Origin: Savagea sp. | GTDB taxonomy: Bacteria; Bacillota; Bacilli; Bacillales_A; Planococcaceae | Length of the DNA: 31,950 bases | Direction of reading: 5' to 3' | NCBI GenBank assembly: GCA_030152265.1 | Contig: JASLHQ010000019.1 | Span: 1-31,950 of the forward strand | Shown here: positions 1 to 7,380 of the stretch, in pieces | How positions within the stretch are numbered: position 1 is the first letter of the stretch | How the letters are laid out: each line of letters begins with the position of its first letter | Made by a program: the position numbers and the translations under genes | The notes under the pieces: model-generated | What the model was told of the DNA's origin: nothing | The model's input: only the letters and a program-made list of their open reading frames with translations | Databases searched by the model: none

Positions 1-819
1 CATTAAACTTTTCATCGAGCGTAAATCATTTTTAATGAGCATCGCTCCAATTTTCGTCTTCGTCGACGACATGAGGACGTCTTTTAACGCTGAGAAAATA
101 TTGATCGCTGTTCCTTCTAATGTTTTTAACACCATGTTGCCCGTGAAGCCGTCTGTCACGACGACGTCCGCTACACCGTTCAACAAGTCGCGTGATTCGA
201 CATTTCCGATAAAGTTGATCGGCGCTTCTTTCAGCAAATTATACGTCTCTTTCACGAGCTCGCTTCCTTTCCCTTCTTCCGTACCGATGTTGAGTAATCC
301 GACGCGCGGATTGTCGATACCGCGAACGCGTTCTGCGTAAACCGCACCCATGCGCGCAAATTGATAGAGGTGGTTCGGTTTGCTGTCGGCATTCGCTCCG
401 ACGTCTAAAAAGACGAATCCTTTTTTGTCCATCGTCGGAAGTGTTGGCGCGAGCGCTGGACGTTCGACTCCTTTAATGCGACCGACGATAAATAGTCCTG
501 CTGACATGAGCGCTCCTGTATTTCCCGCAGAAAGTACCGCGTCCGCTTCACCGTCTTTCACTGCTTGCGCTGCGCGTACCATCGAAGCGTCTTTTTTGCG
601 ACGAATCGCACGTACGGGCTCATCGTCCCCTTCGATCACTTCGGTACAATGGATAACAGTGAGACGTTCATGTTGTTTCACGTAAGGTGCCATTTTTGAT
701 TCGTCTCCGTACAGTTGAACGTGCAAGTTCGGATACGCTTCTAATCCTAAATAAACGCCCTCTATAATCGATTGCGGGGCATTGTCCCCACCCATTCCAT
801 CTACTGCTAATCTCATCAT
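1..819 (-). CDS. plsX: Phosphate acyltransferase PlsX (3' part beyond window)
   Basis: PlsX converts acyl-ACP plus phosphate to acyl-phosphate, the acyl donor for PlsY in phosphatidic acid synthesis. It is a peripheral membrane enzyme. The reverse strand reads MMRLAVDGMGGDNAPQSIIEG at the start, followed by the family segments LSAGNTGALMSAG, VGANADSKPNHL, LNIGTEEGKGSE and VTDGFTGNMVLK, with no stop. About 272 residues are visible of a usual ~330, so the C-terminus lies left of the window. Two adjacent ATGs exist (819 and 816). The second matches the usual MRIAVD start, but the first is better spaced (8 nt) from GGAAAGGG. The start overlaps the fapR stop (ATGATGA), so the two genes are translationally coupled and share the FapR-controlled promoter. 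Identity is very secure; only the exact start is open. Confidence 0.95.
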   Translation of the reverse strand, partial: MMRLAVDGMGGDNAPQSIIEGVYLGLEAYPNLHVQLYGDESKMAPYVKQHERLTVIHCTEVIEGDDEPVRAIRRKKDASMVRAAQAVKDGEADAVLSAGNTGALMSAGLFIVGRIKGVERPALAPTLPTMDKKGFVFLDVGANADSKPNHLYQFARMGAVYAERVRGIDNPRVGLLNIGTEEGKGSELVKETYNLLKEAPINFIGNVESRDLLNGVADVVVTDGFTGNMVLKTLEGTAINIFSALKDVLMSSTKTKIGAMLIKNDLRSMKSLM

Positions 820-1397
820 CTTTCAGACCCTTTCCGATCATTCGAACGATACATTTCAAACGTGCCGCGAAAAACAATTTTTTGTTTAACTGTCGACTCG
901 ATATCGACGATCGTTCGATTCAGTTCTGTTTTTTCTTTCGCTACTGTTGCGCGCGCGATGACGCGATCTCCGACAGTGACCGGTTGGACGAAATGAATCG
1001 TCGCTTTCACCGTAAGCGCAAGATCATCATTCATCACCGCGACCGCCAATGAATTCGCTTGAGCGAATAAATGGTGACCACGCGCAATTTGATTTCGTTG
1101 GAAGACGTGCTCTTCTTGCACATCAAAAATCGAAATCGCTGTTTTGTCTAATTCTATATTTATAATATCGCCGATCACTTCATCTGTCCCGAGCGATTTC
1201 ACTTCTTCTTCAAAATTTTGAGTCGCCACTTCTTCCATTCGCTTGCGCAATTCTGGAATGCGGCACTCCATCCGATCGAGGCGAATCGTCTGGACACTGA
1301 CTGTGAAATGTTCAGCGAGTTCTTCGTCTGTCATGAACGGATTCGTTTTTAACAGACGTTCTAATTCAATTTGACGTTCTCGTTTTCTTAATTTCAT
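816..1397 (-). CDS. fapR: FapR, malonyl-CoA-responsive repressor of fatty acid/phospholipid genes
   Basis: FapR represses fatty acid and phospholipid synthesis genes and is released from DNA by malonyl-CoA. The 193-residue product has an N-terminal DeoR-like helix-turn-helix (about residues 5-50: TDEELAEHFTVSVQTIRLDR) and a C-terminal hot-dog fold that binds malonyl-CoA. The family block RNQIARGHHLFAQANSLAVAV is almost unchanged. Length is close to the 188 residues of B. subtilis FapR. The ORF can be extended 8 codons to a GTG at 1421, but that GTG lies inside the FapR box. The ATG at 1397 has AAAGGA seven bases upstream and starts MKLRKRERQ as in homologues, so it was chosen. fapR is first in an operon with plsX and carries its own operator, implying autoregulation. 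Confidence 0.95.
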   Translation of the reverse strand: MKLRKRERQIELERLLKTNPFMTDEELAEHFTVSVQTIRLDRMECRIPELRKRMEEVATQNFEEEVKSLGTDEVIGDIINIELDKTAISIFDVQEEHVFQRNQIARGHHLFAQANSLAVAVMNDDLALTVKATIHFVQPVTVGDRVIARATVAKEKTELNRTIVDIESTVKQKIVFRGTFEMYRSNDRKGSER

Positions 1398-1413
1398 CGC
1401 CTTGTCCTTTCCG

Positions 1414-1432
1414 ATTAGCACTTGGTACTAAG
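1414..1432. promoter_or_regulatory. FapR operator over the fapR-plsX start site
   Basis: The plus-strand sequence ATTAGCACTTGGTACTAAG differs at only a few positions from the known FapR consensus ATTAGTACCTGATACTAAT and keeps both half-sites (TTAG.A and TACTAA) at the right spacing. It starts just downstream of the -10 box and covers the predicted transcription start (about 1429). This is the position expected for repression of fapR-plsX by its own product. Confidence 0.88.
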
Positions 1433-1435
1433 AAC

Positions 1436-1464
1436 AGTATATAAATTTTCTCGTAACATTGCAA
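1436..1464 (-). promoter_or_regulatory. SigA-type promoter of fapR-plsX
   Basis: On the minus strand a TTGCAA -35 box (1459-1464) and a TATACT -10 box (1436-1441) are separated by exactly 17 bases. The promoter sits right after the recG stop codon, so fapR-plsX can be transcribed independently of recG. The FapR box overlaps the start point. Confidence 0.8.
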
Positions 1465-1477
1465 TACGTAAGTACAA

Positions 1478-3526
1478 TTAATCGATGCGCTCTCCTGATA
1501 AAACGTTCGATTCATGTAAATATGTGCGTAACGGTGCATATCGTTCTTCTTCCCAAAATGCTGGAGTTTCAAGCAGTTGTGTCGCTCGTTGTTGCACTTG
1601 CTGCATGAGCGCAAAATCGTTGACCGGATCCCCGAAATGAAAATCAGGCATACCGCTCTGTTTTGTACCGAATAAGTCGCCGCTTCCGCGCAATTGCAAA
1701 TCTTTTTCGGCGAGTAAAAAGCCGTCCGTCGTCGCCACCATTGACTGCATTCTTTCGCGCCCTTCTTCATTTTTCGGGTCCGCGAGTAAAATACAATACG
1801 ATTGATGTTCTCCTCGCCCGATGCGCCCGCGCAATTGATGCAATTGAGAAAGACCGAAACGGGTCGCATCATAAATGATCATAAATGTCGCATTCGGTAC
1901 GTTTACACCGACTTCTACTACTGTCGTGGAAACGAGCACGTGCACTTTCCCTTCCGCAAATTCACGCATGACAGCATCTTTTTGATCGCTATGCAAGCGA
2001 CCGTGCATCAACCCGACCGAGTAGCGCTCTGCATAATATTGTTCCAGTTGTTGATGGACGTCTACAGCGTTTTGAACGTCGAGTTTATCACTCTCTTCAA
2101 TGAGCGGACAAATGACGTACGCTTGACGACCTTGCTCTAGCTCCACTTCCATTCGTTTTAAAAGCGGAAGTAGGGCGTCCTCTTTCATCCAATACGTTTC
2201 GATTTTCTTTCGCCCCGCAGGTAGTTCATCAATGATGGAAACGTCCATTTCGCCAAATGTCGTGACTGCTAACGTACGCGGAATCGGCGTTGCCGTCATG
2301 AAAAGTACGTCCGGCGTTTCGCCTTTTTCTTTTAATAGACGACGCTGCTCGACACCGAAACGATGTTGCTCGTCGGTAATGACGAGTCCGAGATCATGAA
2401 AGACGACGTCTGGTTGAATGAGCGCATGCGTTCCAATTAACACGTGCAATTCTCCTGTCGCTAAATGCTCCAACAATTCTCGGCGCGCTTTCACTCGAGT
2501 GGACCCGGCTAAAAATCCGACGCGGATGCCAAATGGCTCCAACCAATCGGCGAGCGTTTCGGCATGTTGTTCTGCTAAAATTTCCGTCGGTGCCATAAAT
2601 GCACATTGTTTTCCCGCTGTAATGGCCGCAAACATCGCGACCGCTGCGACTGCAGTTTTTCCAGAACCTACATCTCCTTGCAGTAAACGATTCATTTGAA
2701 TATCGCTTTTTAAATCGCGACAAATTTCGTTGACGACCCGCTTTTGCGCATTCGTCATTTCGAACGGAAGCGACTGAATCATCTCTTTTAACCGGTCATT
2801 GTCATAGGCGATGACCGTTCCTGTACCTGGCTTTTTGCGCTTTTGTTTCATCGCCATCATTTTCAATTGGAATAAGAAAAACTCTTCATATTTTAAACGG
2901 TGTCGCGCCTGCTCATTTTCTTCAGGCGATGTCGGGAAATGAAGCTGTTCGAGTGCTTCGTCGATGGAGAGTAACCCTTCTTGCAATCGAATCACTTCAG
3001 GTAAAGGGTCAGCAAGCTGTCCTTTCGTCGCATCGAGTCCTTGACGAATGAGCTTGCGAAACGTCTTTTGATGCATTTTTCCTTTTAATCGATAAACTGG
3101 CTCCATCTGTTCTTCGTCCGTTTGTGGTCCTTGAAAATGTTTTTGAGCGGTGATCGTTTGACGTCCACGGTCCCATTTTCCGTTCACCGTTACGATTTCA
3201 CCTGCCGTCAAACGGTCTTTTAAATAATGTTGGTTAAAAAAGACGACTTTAATTAAATGAGGACCGACTTTTAAATGAAATTGTAATCGCGACCGGCCAC
3301 GACTTGTGAAAAAGACAGTCGCTGGGCTTTCAATGCGGCCTTCCACCGTTATTTTTTGACCGTGTTCAGCGCGTTCTAAATCGCTTAATGTAAAGTCGTC
3401 ATGCCTTTGAGGAAAGGTGTAAATGAGTTGTTCAATCGTTTCAATTCCGAGCTCAGTCAGCTTTTCTTCCGTCGCTTGGCCGACACCTTTTAAACGTGTA
3501 ATCGGATCCGTATAATGAATCGGCAT
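1478..3526 (-). CDS. recG: ATP-dependent DNA helicase RecG
   Basis: RecG remodels stalled forks and Holliday junctions as a monomeric superfamily 2 translocase. The 682-residue product has the N-terminal helix-hairpin-like and wedge/OB domain (to about residue 200; VEGRIESP and the VVFFNQHYLK strand). The helicase core follows: motif I GDVGSGKT at about 284-291, DEQH box in ITDEQHRFGVEQR, motif III MTATPIPRTLA, and motif VI QLRGRIGRGEHQSYC. Length is typical. Two ATGs two codons apart are possible. GGAG lies only 3 nt from the upstream one (3532) but 9 nt from the one at 3526, so 3526 was chosen. A terminator hairpin separates recG from fakA upstream, so recG depends on read-through or an unseen weak promoter. 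Confidence 0.96.
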   Translation of the reverse strand: MPIHYTDPITRLKGVGQATEEKLTELGIETIEQLIYTFPQRHDDFTLSDLERAEHGQKITVEGRIESPATVFFTSRGRSRLQFHLKVGPHLIKVVFFNQHYLKDRLTAGEIVTVNGKWDRGRQTITAQKHFQGPQTDEEQMEPVYRLKGKMHQKTFRKLIRQGLDATKGQLADPLPEVIRLQEGLLSIDEALEQLHFPTSPEENEQARHRLKYEEFFLFQLKMMAMKQKRKKPGTGTVIAYDNDRLKEMIQSLPFEMTNAQKRVVNEICRDLKSDIQMNRLLQGDVGSGKTAVAAVAMFAAITAGKQCAFMAPTEILAEQHAETLADWLEPFGIRVGFLAGSTRVKARRELLEHLATGELHVLIGTHALIQPDVVFHDLGLVITDEQHRFGVEQRRLLKEKGETPDVLFMTATPIPRTLAVTTFGEMDVSIIDELPAGRKKIETYWMKEDALLPLLKRMEVELEQGRQAYVICPLIEESDKLDVQNAVDVHQQLEQYYAERYSVGLMHGRLHSDQKDAVMREFAEGKVHVLVSTTVVEVGVNVPNATFMIIYDATRFGLSQLHQLRGRIGRGEHQSYCILLADPKNEEGRERMQSMVATTDGFLLAEKDLQLRGSGDLFGTKQSGMPDFHFGDPVNDFALMQQVQQRATQLLETPAFWEEERYAPLRTYLHESNVLSGERID

Positions 3527-3551
3527 GAACATTCGCTCCTTTCTTCCATTG

Positions 3552-3584
3552 AAAAAGGAGAATCGACGAGCGATTCTCCCTTTT
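3552..3584 (-). terminator. Intrinsic terminator after fakA
   Basis: GGAGAATCG (3557-3565) and CGATTCTCC (3571-3579) form a 9-bp GC-containing stem with a 5-nt loop. On the minus strand it is followed directly by TTTTT. It sits 3 bases past the fakA stop and 26 bases before the chosen recG start. Flanking A and T runs extend the stem and may allow weaker function on the other strand. Confidence 0.85.
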
Positions 3585-3586
3585 AA

Positions 3587-5227
3587 TTATTCTACCGATA
3601 TAATGTATGGGTAAAGTGGTTGCTTGCCGTCATGCACTTCTACTTCTACCTCTTCGTATTGCTCTTCGATCCATTCTGCTAAAGCAGACGCTTCTTCTTC
3701 TGTTACGTCTTCTCCGTATAACACTGTAACAATTTCAGAATCTTCATCGATCAATGTCGCAATTGTCTGTTCCACTGCTTGTCGTAAGCTCGGAAGGGAG
3801 ACGACGATTTTACTTTGCGCAATGCCCATATATTCGTCTTTTTTAATCGTGACGCCATCGATTTCTGTATCGCGTACAGCTGTCGTCACTTGACCTGTCT
3901 TCACTTCGCTTGCCGCTTCTGTCATGTCGCGTTTATTTTCTTCAACCGACGCTTCTGGATTGAATGTTAAAATCGCCGTGATGCCTTCTGGTACAGAACG
4001 CGTTTCCACGACTGCCGCTTCGATGTCTAACACTTCTGCCGCTTGTTTCGCTGCCATGACGATGTTTTTATTGTTCGGTACGATAATGACGCGTTCCGCT
4101 TCGATTTTTTTAATCGCCGCAACGATATCTTCTGTTGACGGGTTCATCGTTTGGCCACCTTCGATGACGTAGCTTGCACCGATGCTGCGAAGTAATTCCG
4201 CAATTCCTGCGCCCATCGCTACTGTGACAATCGCGTACGGATGTTTCTCGATCTTTTCTTCACCGACAATCGCAATATGCTGTTCGCGCATATTTTCGAT
4301 TTTCATATTGATGAGTGAACCGTATTGCTGTCCTAAATTAAATGCTTCCCCTGGTTGCTCCGTATGAATATGTACTTTCGCAATTTCATCGTCGCTAATG
4401 ACTAATAACGAATCACCAATTTCGCTTAATTCGTTACGGAATGCTGTTTCGTCGAATGCTTTTTCTTTCGTTTTCGCCTCTTCGAACTTCACCATAAATT
4501 CTGTACAGTAACCGTATACGATATCTTCTGTGTTCATGAAGTCTTGTACAGAACGATGATGTTCAGCGCGGATGAGATCATCGAGCGATGCATCTTCTTT
4601 GCGCTCCGGTAAAGGTTCGCCTTTTAAACTCGCCAAAAAGCCTTCATATACGTAGACGAGGCCTTGACCACCACTATCGACGACGCCGACTTGCTTCAAT
4701 ACTGGAAGTAAATCGGGTGTGCGCTCTAAAGAAGCTTGTCCTTCACGAACGACCGCTTCCATCACTTCGATAATATTATCTGTTTGTTCTGCGACTTCGA
4801 CACCGTGATTCGATGCATCTTTCGCTACTGTTAAGATTGTTCCTTCTACAGGTTTCATGACCGCTTTATATGCTGTTTCAACCCCGTATTGTAACGCTTG
4901 TGCGAAAATCGATGCCGTGACCGTTTCTTCTTTTTCGATCGCTTTCGCAAAACCGCGGAATAATTGAGATAAAATAACCCCTGAGTTTCCGCGCGCTCCC
5001 ATTAAGAGCCCTTTCGATAAAGCTTGTGCTGTACGTCCGATATGCGCTTCCGCTTTCGCTTCTGTTTCTTTCGCACCTGACGTCATCGACAAGTTCATAT
5101 TCGTTCCTGTATCCCCATCGGGTACTGGGAACACGTTTAATGAGTCGACATAATCAGCGTTCGTCGCTAAATGATGCGCACCCATTTGAACCATTTCATT
5201 TAATTGCAATCCATCAATCTTGTCCAT
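3587..5227 (-). CDS. fakA: Fatty acid kinase catalytic subunit FakA (YloV, DhaL/DegV-type)
   Basis: FakA phosphorylates fatty acids presented by a FakB (DegV) protein, feeding exogenous fatty acids to PlsY or PlsX. The 546-residue product begins with a DhaL-type ATP domain (about residues 1-200). It carries the Mg-ATP loop NVFPVPDGDTGTNM near residue 31 and GARGNSGVILSQLFRG near 78. A middle domain and a DegV-like C-terminal domain follow. Length matches YloV of Bacillus (about 550). Its AAAGGAGG ribosome site overlaps the yloU stop codon, so the two are coupled. It lies close to plsX and fapR, the same acyl-phosphate pathway. In Bacillus sdaAB-sdaAA sit between yloV and recG; here they are absent. 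The kinase role comes from characterised homologues. Confidence 0.93.
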   Translation of the reverse strand: MDKIDGLQLNEMVQMGAHHLATNADYVDSLNVFPVPDGDTGTNMNLSMTSGAKETEAKAEAHIGRTAQALSKGLLMGARGNSGVILSQLFRGFAKAIEKEETVTASIFAQALQYGVETAYKAVMKPVEGTILTVAKDASNHGVEVAEQTDNIIEVMEAVVREGQASLERTPDLLPVLKQVGVVDSGGQGLVYVYEGFLASLKGEPLPERKEDASLDDLIRAEHHRSVQDFMNTEDIVYGYCTEFMVKFEEAKTKEKAFDETAFRNELSEIGDSLLVISDDEIAKVHIHTEQPGEAFNLGQQYGSLINMKIENMREQHIAIVGEEKIEKHPYAIVTVAMGAGIAELLRSIGASYVIEGGQTMNPSTEDIVAAIKKIEAERVIIVPNNKNIVMAAKQAAEVLDIEAAVVETRSVPEGITAILTFNPEASVEENKRDMTEAASEVKTGQVTTAVRDTEIDGVTIKKDEYMGIAQSKIVVSLPSLRQAVEQTIATLIDEDSEIVTVLYGEDVTEEEASALAEWIEEQYEEVEVEVHDGKQPLYPYIISVE

Positions 5228-5245
5228 GAGATTGAGATCCTCCTT

Positions 5246-5608
5246 TTACACGTTCGTCACACGAACTCCTTGAACATAAATATTAACTGCTTTCACATCT
5301 AATGCAAGCATTTGTTTTACTGTGTATTGCACTTTCGATTGTACTTGATATGCTACTTCTGAAATTTTCGTACCGTAGCTTACGATGATGTAAACATCGA
5401 TTTCTAAACCGTCCGCTTGTTTGCGTACGACGACACCACGCCCGTAATTTTCTTTGCGTAAAATGTCTGTTAATCCATCGCGAATTTGGTGCTGTGATGC
5501 CATGCCGACAATGCCGTAACATTCCATCGTCGCTTCTCCTACTACTTGCGCAATGACATCGTTCGTCATGTCTATCGTTCCTAAATTTGTTTTTACTTCG
5601 ACTGACAT
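5246..5608 (-). CDS. yloU: Asp23/Gls24 family protein YloU
   Basis: This 120-residue acidic protein of the Asp23 (alkaline shock protein 23) family has no catalytic motif. The family features are the opening NLGTIDMTNDVIAQVVGEATMECYGIVGM and the central GLEIDVYIIVSYGTKI strand, ending in VNIYVQGVRV. Homologues are linked to envelope stress or placed beside fatty acid kinase genes, but the molecular role is not settled. It starts at ATG 5608 with GGAGGG six bases upstream. It is the first gene of the yloU-fakA unit, transcribed from an extended -10 promoter divergent from rpmB. The overlapping 113-codon frame on the same strand has no family resemblance and is a shadow. Confidence 0.92.
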   Translation of the reverse strand: MSVEVKTNLGTIDMTNDVIAQVVGEATMECYGIVGMASQHQIRDGLTDILRKENYGRGVVVRKQADGLEIDVYIIVSYGTKISEVAYQVQSKVQYTVKQMLALDVKAVNIYVQGVRVTNV

Positions 5609-5677
5609 ATGCGTCCCTCCTCAAGCTTACTTTCCTTATATTGTACTACACTGAACGCGAGATTCAAACATTCGTAC

Positions 5678-5683
5678 ATTATA
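5678..5683 (-). promoter_or_regulatory. Extended -10 promoter of yloU-fakA
   Basis: On the minus strand TGGTATAAT gives a perfect TATAAT preceded by the TGn extension. No good -35 hexamer is present 16-18 bases upstream, as is common for extended -10 promoters. It is about 70 bases before the yloU start and faces away from the rpmB promoter in the same gap. Confidence 0.75.
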
Positions 5684-5753
5684 CCATATTTCTGTTTTAC
5701 ATTCGTGTCATTTCAATGTAAAGTAAAACATCTTGAAAGGCGAGAAAAAAGGG

Positions 5754-5782
5754 TTGCCCTACGAGAAAACCTATGGTAAAGT
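5754..5782 (+). promoter_or_regulatory. SigA-type promoter of rpmB
   Basis: TTGCCC (5754-5759) and TAAAGT (5777-5782) are spaced by 17 bases. About 50 bases then lead to the rpmB start. The 224-base gap between yloU and rpmB holds this promoter and the opposing yloU promoter; nothing else is recognisable in it. Confidence 0.72.
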
Positions 5783-5832
5783 GTTAAAGTATGCAATTAG
5801 GCATGTCTAATTAAGAGCGAGGAGGTAATAAA

Positions 5833-6021
5833 ATGGCTAAACAATGTGTTATTACTGGTCGCAAAGCACGTACAGGAAACGCACGTTCACACGCGTTAAA
5901 CGCTACTCGCCGTTCATGGGGCGCTAACTTACAAAAAGTTCGCATCATGGTTGACGGTAAACCGAAGCGTGTTTGGGTATCTGCAAGAGCGCTTAAATCA
6001 GGAAAAGTTCAACGCGTATAA
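5833..6021 (+). CDS. rpmB: Large ribosomal subunit protein bL28
   Basis: This 62-residue basic ribosomal protein assembles into the 50S subunit. It matches bL28 over its full length: MAKQCVITGRKARTGNARSH at the start, then RRSWGANLQKVR and VSARALKSGKVQRV at the end. Only one cysteine is present, so it is the non-zinc form. It starts at ATG 5833 after GAGGAGGT. It is monocistronic on the plus strand, flanked by its own promoter and an 18-bp stem terminator. In B. subtilis spoVM lies between thiN and rpmB; no such gene fits here. Confidence 0.98.
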   Translation: MAKQCVITGRKARTGNARSHALNATRRSWGANLQKVRIMVDGKPKRVWVSARALKSGKVQRV

Positions 6022-6031
6022 TTGACGCGTT

Positions 6032-6076
6032 CATAAGAAAAAACGCCAAGTCGATCGATTGGCGTTTTTTCTTATG
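6032..6076. terminator. Bidirectional terminator between rpmB and thiN
   Basis: The arms 6032-6049 (CATAAGAAAAAACGCCAA) and 6059-6076 are perfect 18-bp inverted repeats around a 9-nt loop. The CG-rich core CGCCAA/TTGGCG is flanked by A6 and T6 runs, so a U-tract follows the stem in either direction. It lies directly after the rpmB stop and contains the thiN stop codon, so it ends both convergent transcripts. Confidence 0.93.
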
Positions 6077-6719
6077 CTTTTTTCTCATCTTCTCGGCTAT
6101 GCATGACGAGTACTGTCCCCGATTCGAATGCTACCGTCGCGTTAAGTGCAACAATTTCATTGCTCGTAAAACGCGTCGACCCGAGCGGAATTTCATCGTT
6201 CGTCACTTCGTACTTCACGCCACGTAATGTCACGTTCGTCATCCCTTGTTCCCAAGCGAAAAAAGAAACGTACGGATATCGCTCATCACGAATGATATCG
6301 TGTTTTCCTGCCGGTAAAAAATATTGAATATTGTACGTATCGCGAATTTGAAAACGGATGTGCGCATATTGTCGTTGGAAACGATACATGAGGTGGATAG
6401 CTGACATGTAATGATCGAGTCTACCCCCTGTCACTTGCGTCAAAATAATCTCTTCAGGATTTAGTTCAACGGCACGCTGTACGGCGAGCTCTAAATCTGT
6501 CTCGTCCTTTTCCGCTCCGAATTCCTCTACATGTTGCGCACTCTTTTCGATATCTCGCCACTCTTCTGGCGTCACCGAGTCGAAATCACCGATCGCTAAA
6601 TAGAGCGGGAGGCGCTGACGAATAATCGCCATCGCCCCTTGATCTGCTCCGATATAATAATCACCTGTCGGAAGTGGGCTCACCTGTTCAGGACTGCCTG
6701 CTACGACGATGATTTTCAC
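6072..6719 (-). CDS. thiN: Thiamine diphosphokinase (thiamin pyrophosphokinase)
   Basis: ThiN transfers a pyrophosphoryl group from ATP to thiamine, making thiamine diphosphate in the cytosol. The 215-residue product carries the family blocks in order: GADQGA near residue 24, AIGDFDS near 42, EKDETDLELA near 70 and TGGRLDH near 98. The start codon is GTG at 6719. It overlaps the rpe stop as GTGA, with GGAGAG upstream, so it is coupled to rpe. It is the last gene of the long coaBC-to-thiN block. Its stop codon lies inside the arm of the downstream terminator. Length is normal. Confidence 0.95.
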   Translation of the reverse strand: MKIIVVAGSPEQVSPLPTGDYYIGADQGAMAIIRQRLPLYLAIGDFDSVTPEEWRDIEKSAQHVEEFGAEKDETDLELAVQRAVELNPEEIILTQVTGGRLDHYMSAIHLMYRFQRQYAHIRFQIRDTYNIQYFLPAGKHDIIRDERYPYVSFFAWEQGMTNVTLRGVKYEVTNDEIPLGSTRFTSNEIVALNATVAFESGTVLVMHSREDEKKA

Positions 6720-7378
6720 TTCGCTCGCTCTCCAGCTGCACGAATTCCTTGCAATGCTTTCGCACGATCTTCTTTATTGAAGATCGCTGAACCTGCTACG
6801 AAAACGTTCGCTCCTGCACGCACCGCATCTTGAATCGTCTCTTCGTTAATGCCACCGTCAATTTCAATGTCGATGTCATATCCTTTTTCATCGATGATCG
6901 CGCGAAGGGCCGACACTTTGTCCAATACTTCTGGAATGAATGCTTGTCCTCCGAACCCTGGGTTCACCGTCATAAATAACACGAGGTCCACTTCGCTTAA
7001 AATCGGCAAAATCGCTTCGATTGGCGTATGTGGATTCAATACGACACCTGGTTTCGCTCCTGCATTGCGAATCATTTGAATCGTGCGATGTAAATGCGGG
7101 CTCGCTTCTACATGTACCGTAATGTAATCCGCTCCTGCTTTCGCAAATGTTTCCACGTATTGCTCGGCATTTTCAATCATTAAGTGAACGTCGAGTGGCA
7201 ATTTCGTAACGGGACGAATCGCTTCGACGACGAGTGGGCCGATCGTAATGTTCGGAACGAAATGTCCGTCCATTACGTCGACGTGAATCCAATCGGCTCC
7301 TGCCGCTTCCACTTCTTGAATTTCCGCGCCTAATTTGGCGAAGTCTGCTGATAAAATAGATGGTGCAATTTTAACCAT
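6716..7378 (-). CDS. rpe: Ribulose-phosphate 3-epimerase
   Basis: Rpe interconverts ribulose 5-phosphate and xylulose 5-phosphate in the pentose phosphate pathway. The 220-residue TIM-barrel protein has the signatures MVKIAPSILSADFAKLG, HVDVMDGHFVPNITIGP (metal-binding His and Asp), LMTVNPGFGGQ-like FMTVNPGFGGQAFI, and IEIDGGINEETI. The start is ATG at 7378, two bases after the rsgA stop. Its GAGGT ribosome site lies within the end of rsgA. The rsgA-rpe-thiN order is the standard Bacillales arrangement. Confidence 0.97.
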   Translation of the reverse strand: MVKIAPSILSADFAKLGAEIQEVEAAGADWIHVDVMDGHFVPNITIGPLVVEAIRPVTKLPLDVHLMIENAEQYVETFAKAGADYITVHVEASPHLHRTIQMIRNAGAKPGVVLNPHTPIEAILPILSEVDLVLFMTVNPGFGGQAFIPEVLDKVSALRAIIDEKGYDIDIEIDGGINEETIQDAVRAGANVFVAGSAIFNKEDRAKALQGIRAAGERAK

Positions 7379-7380
7379 AA

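Noticed and set aside
1366..1872. Minus-strand 168-codon frame spanning the recG end and the fapR promoter
   Set aside because: Overlaps recG in another frame and runs through the fapR promoter and operator; no family resemblance.
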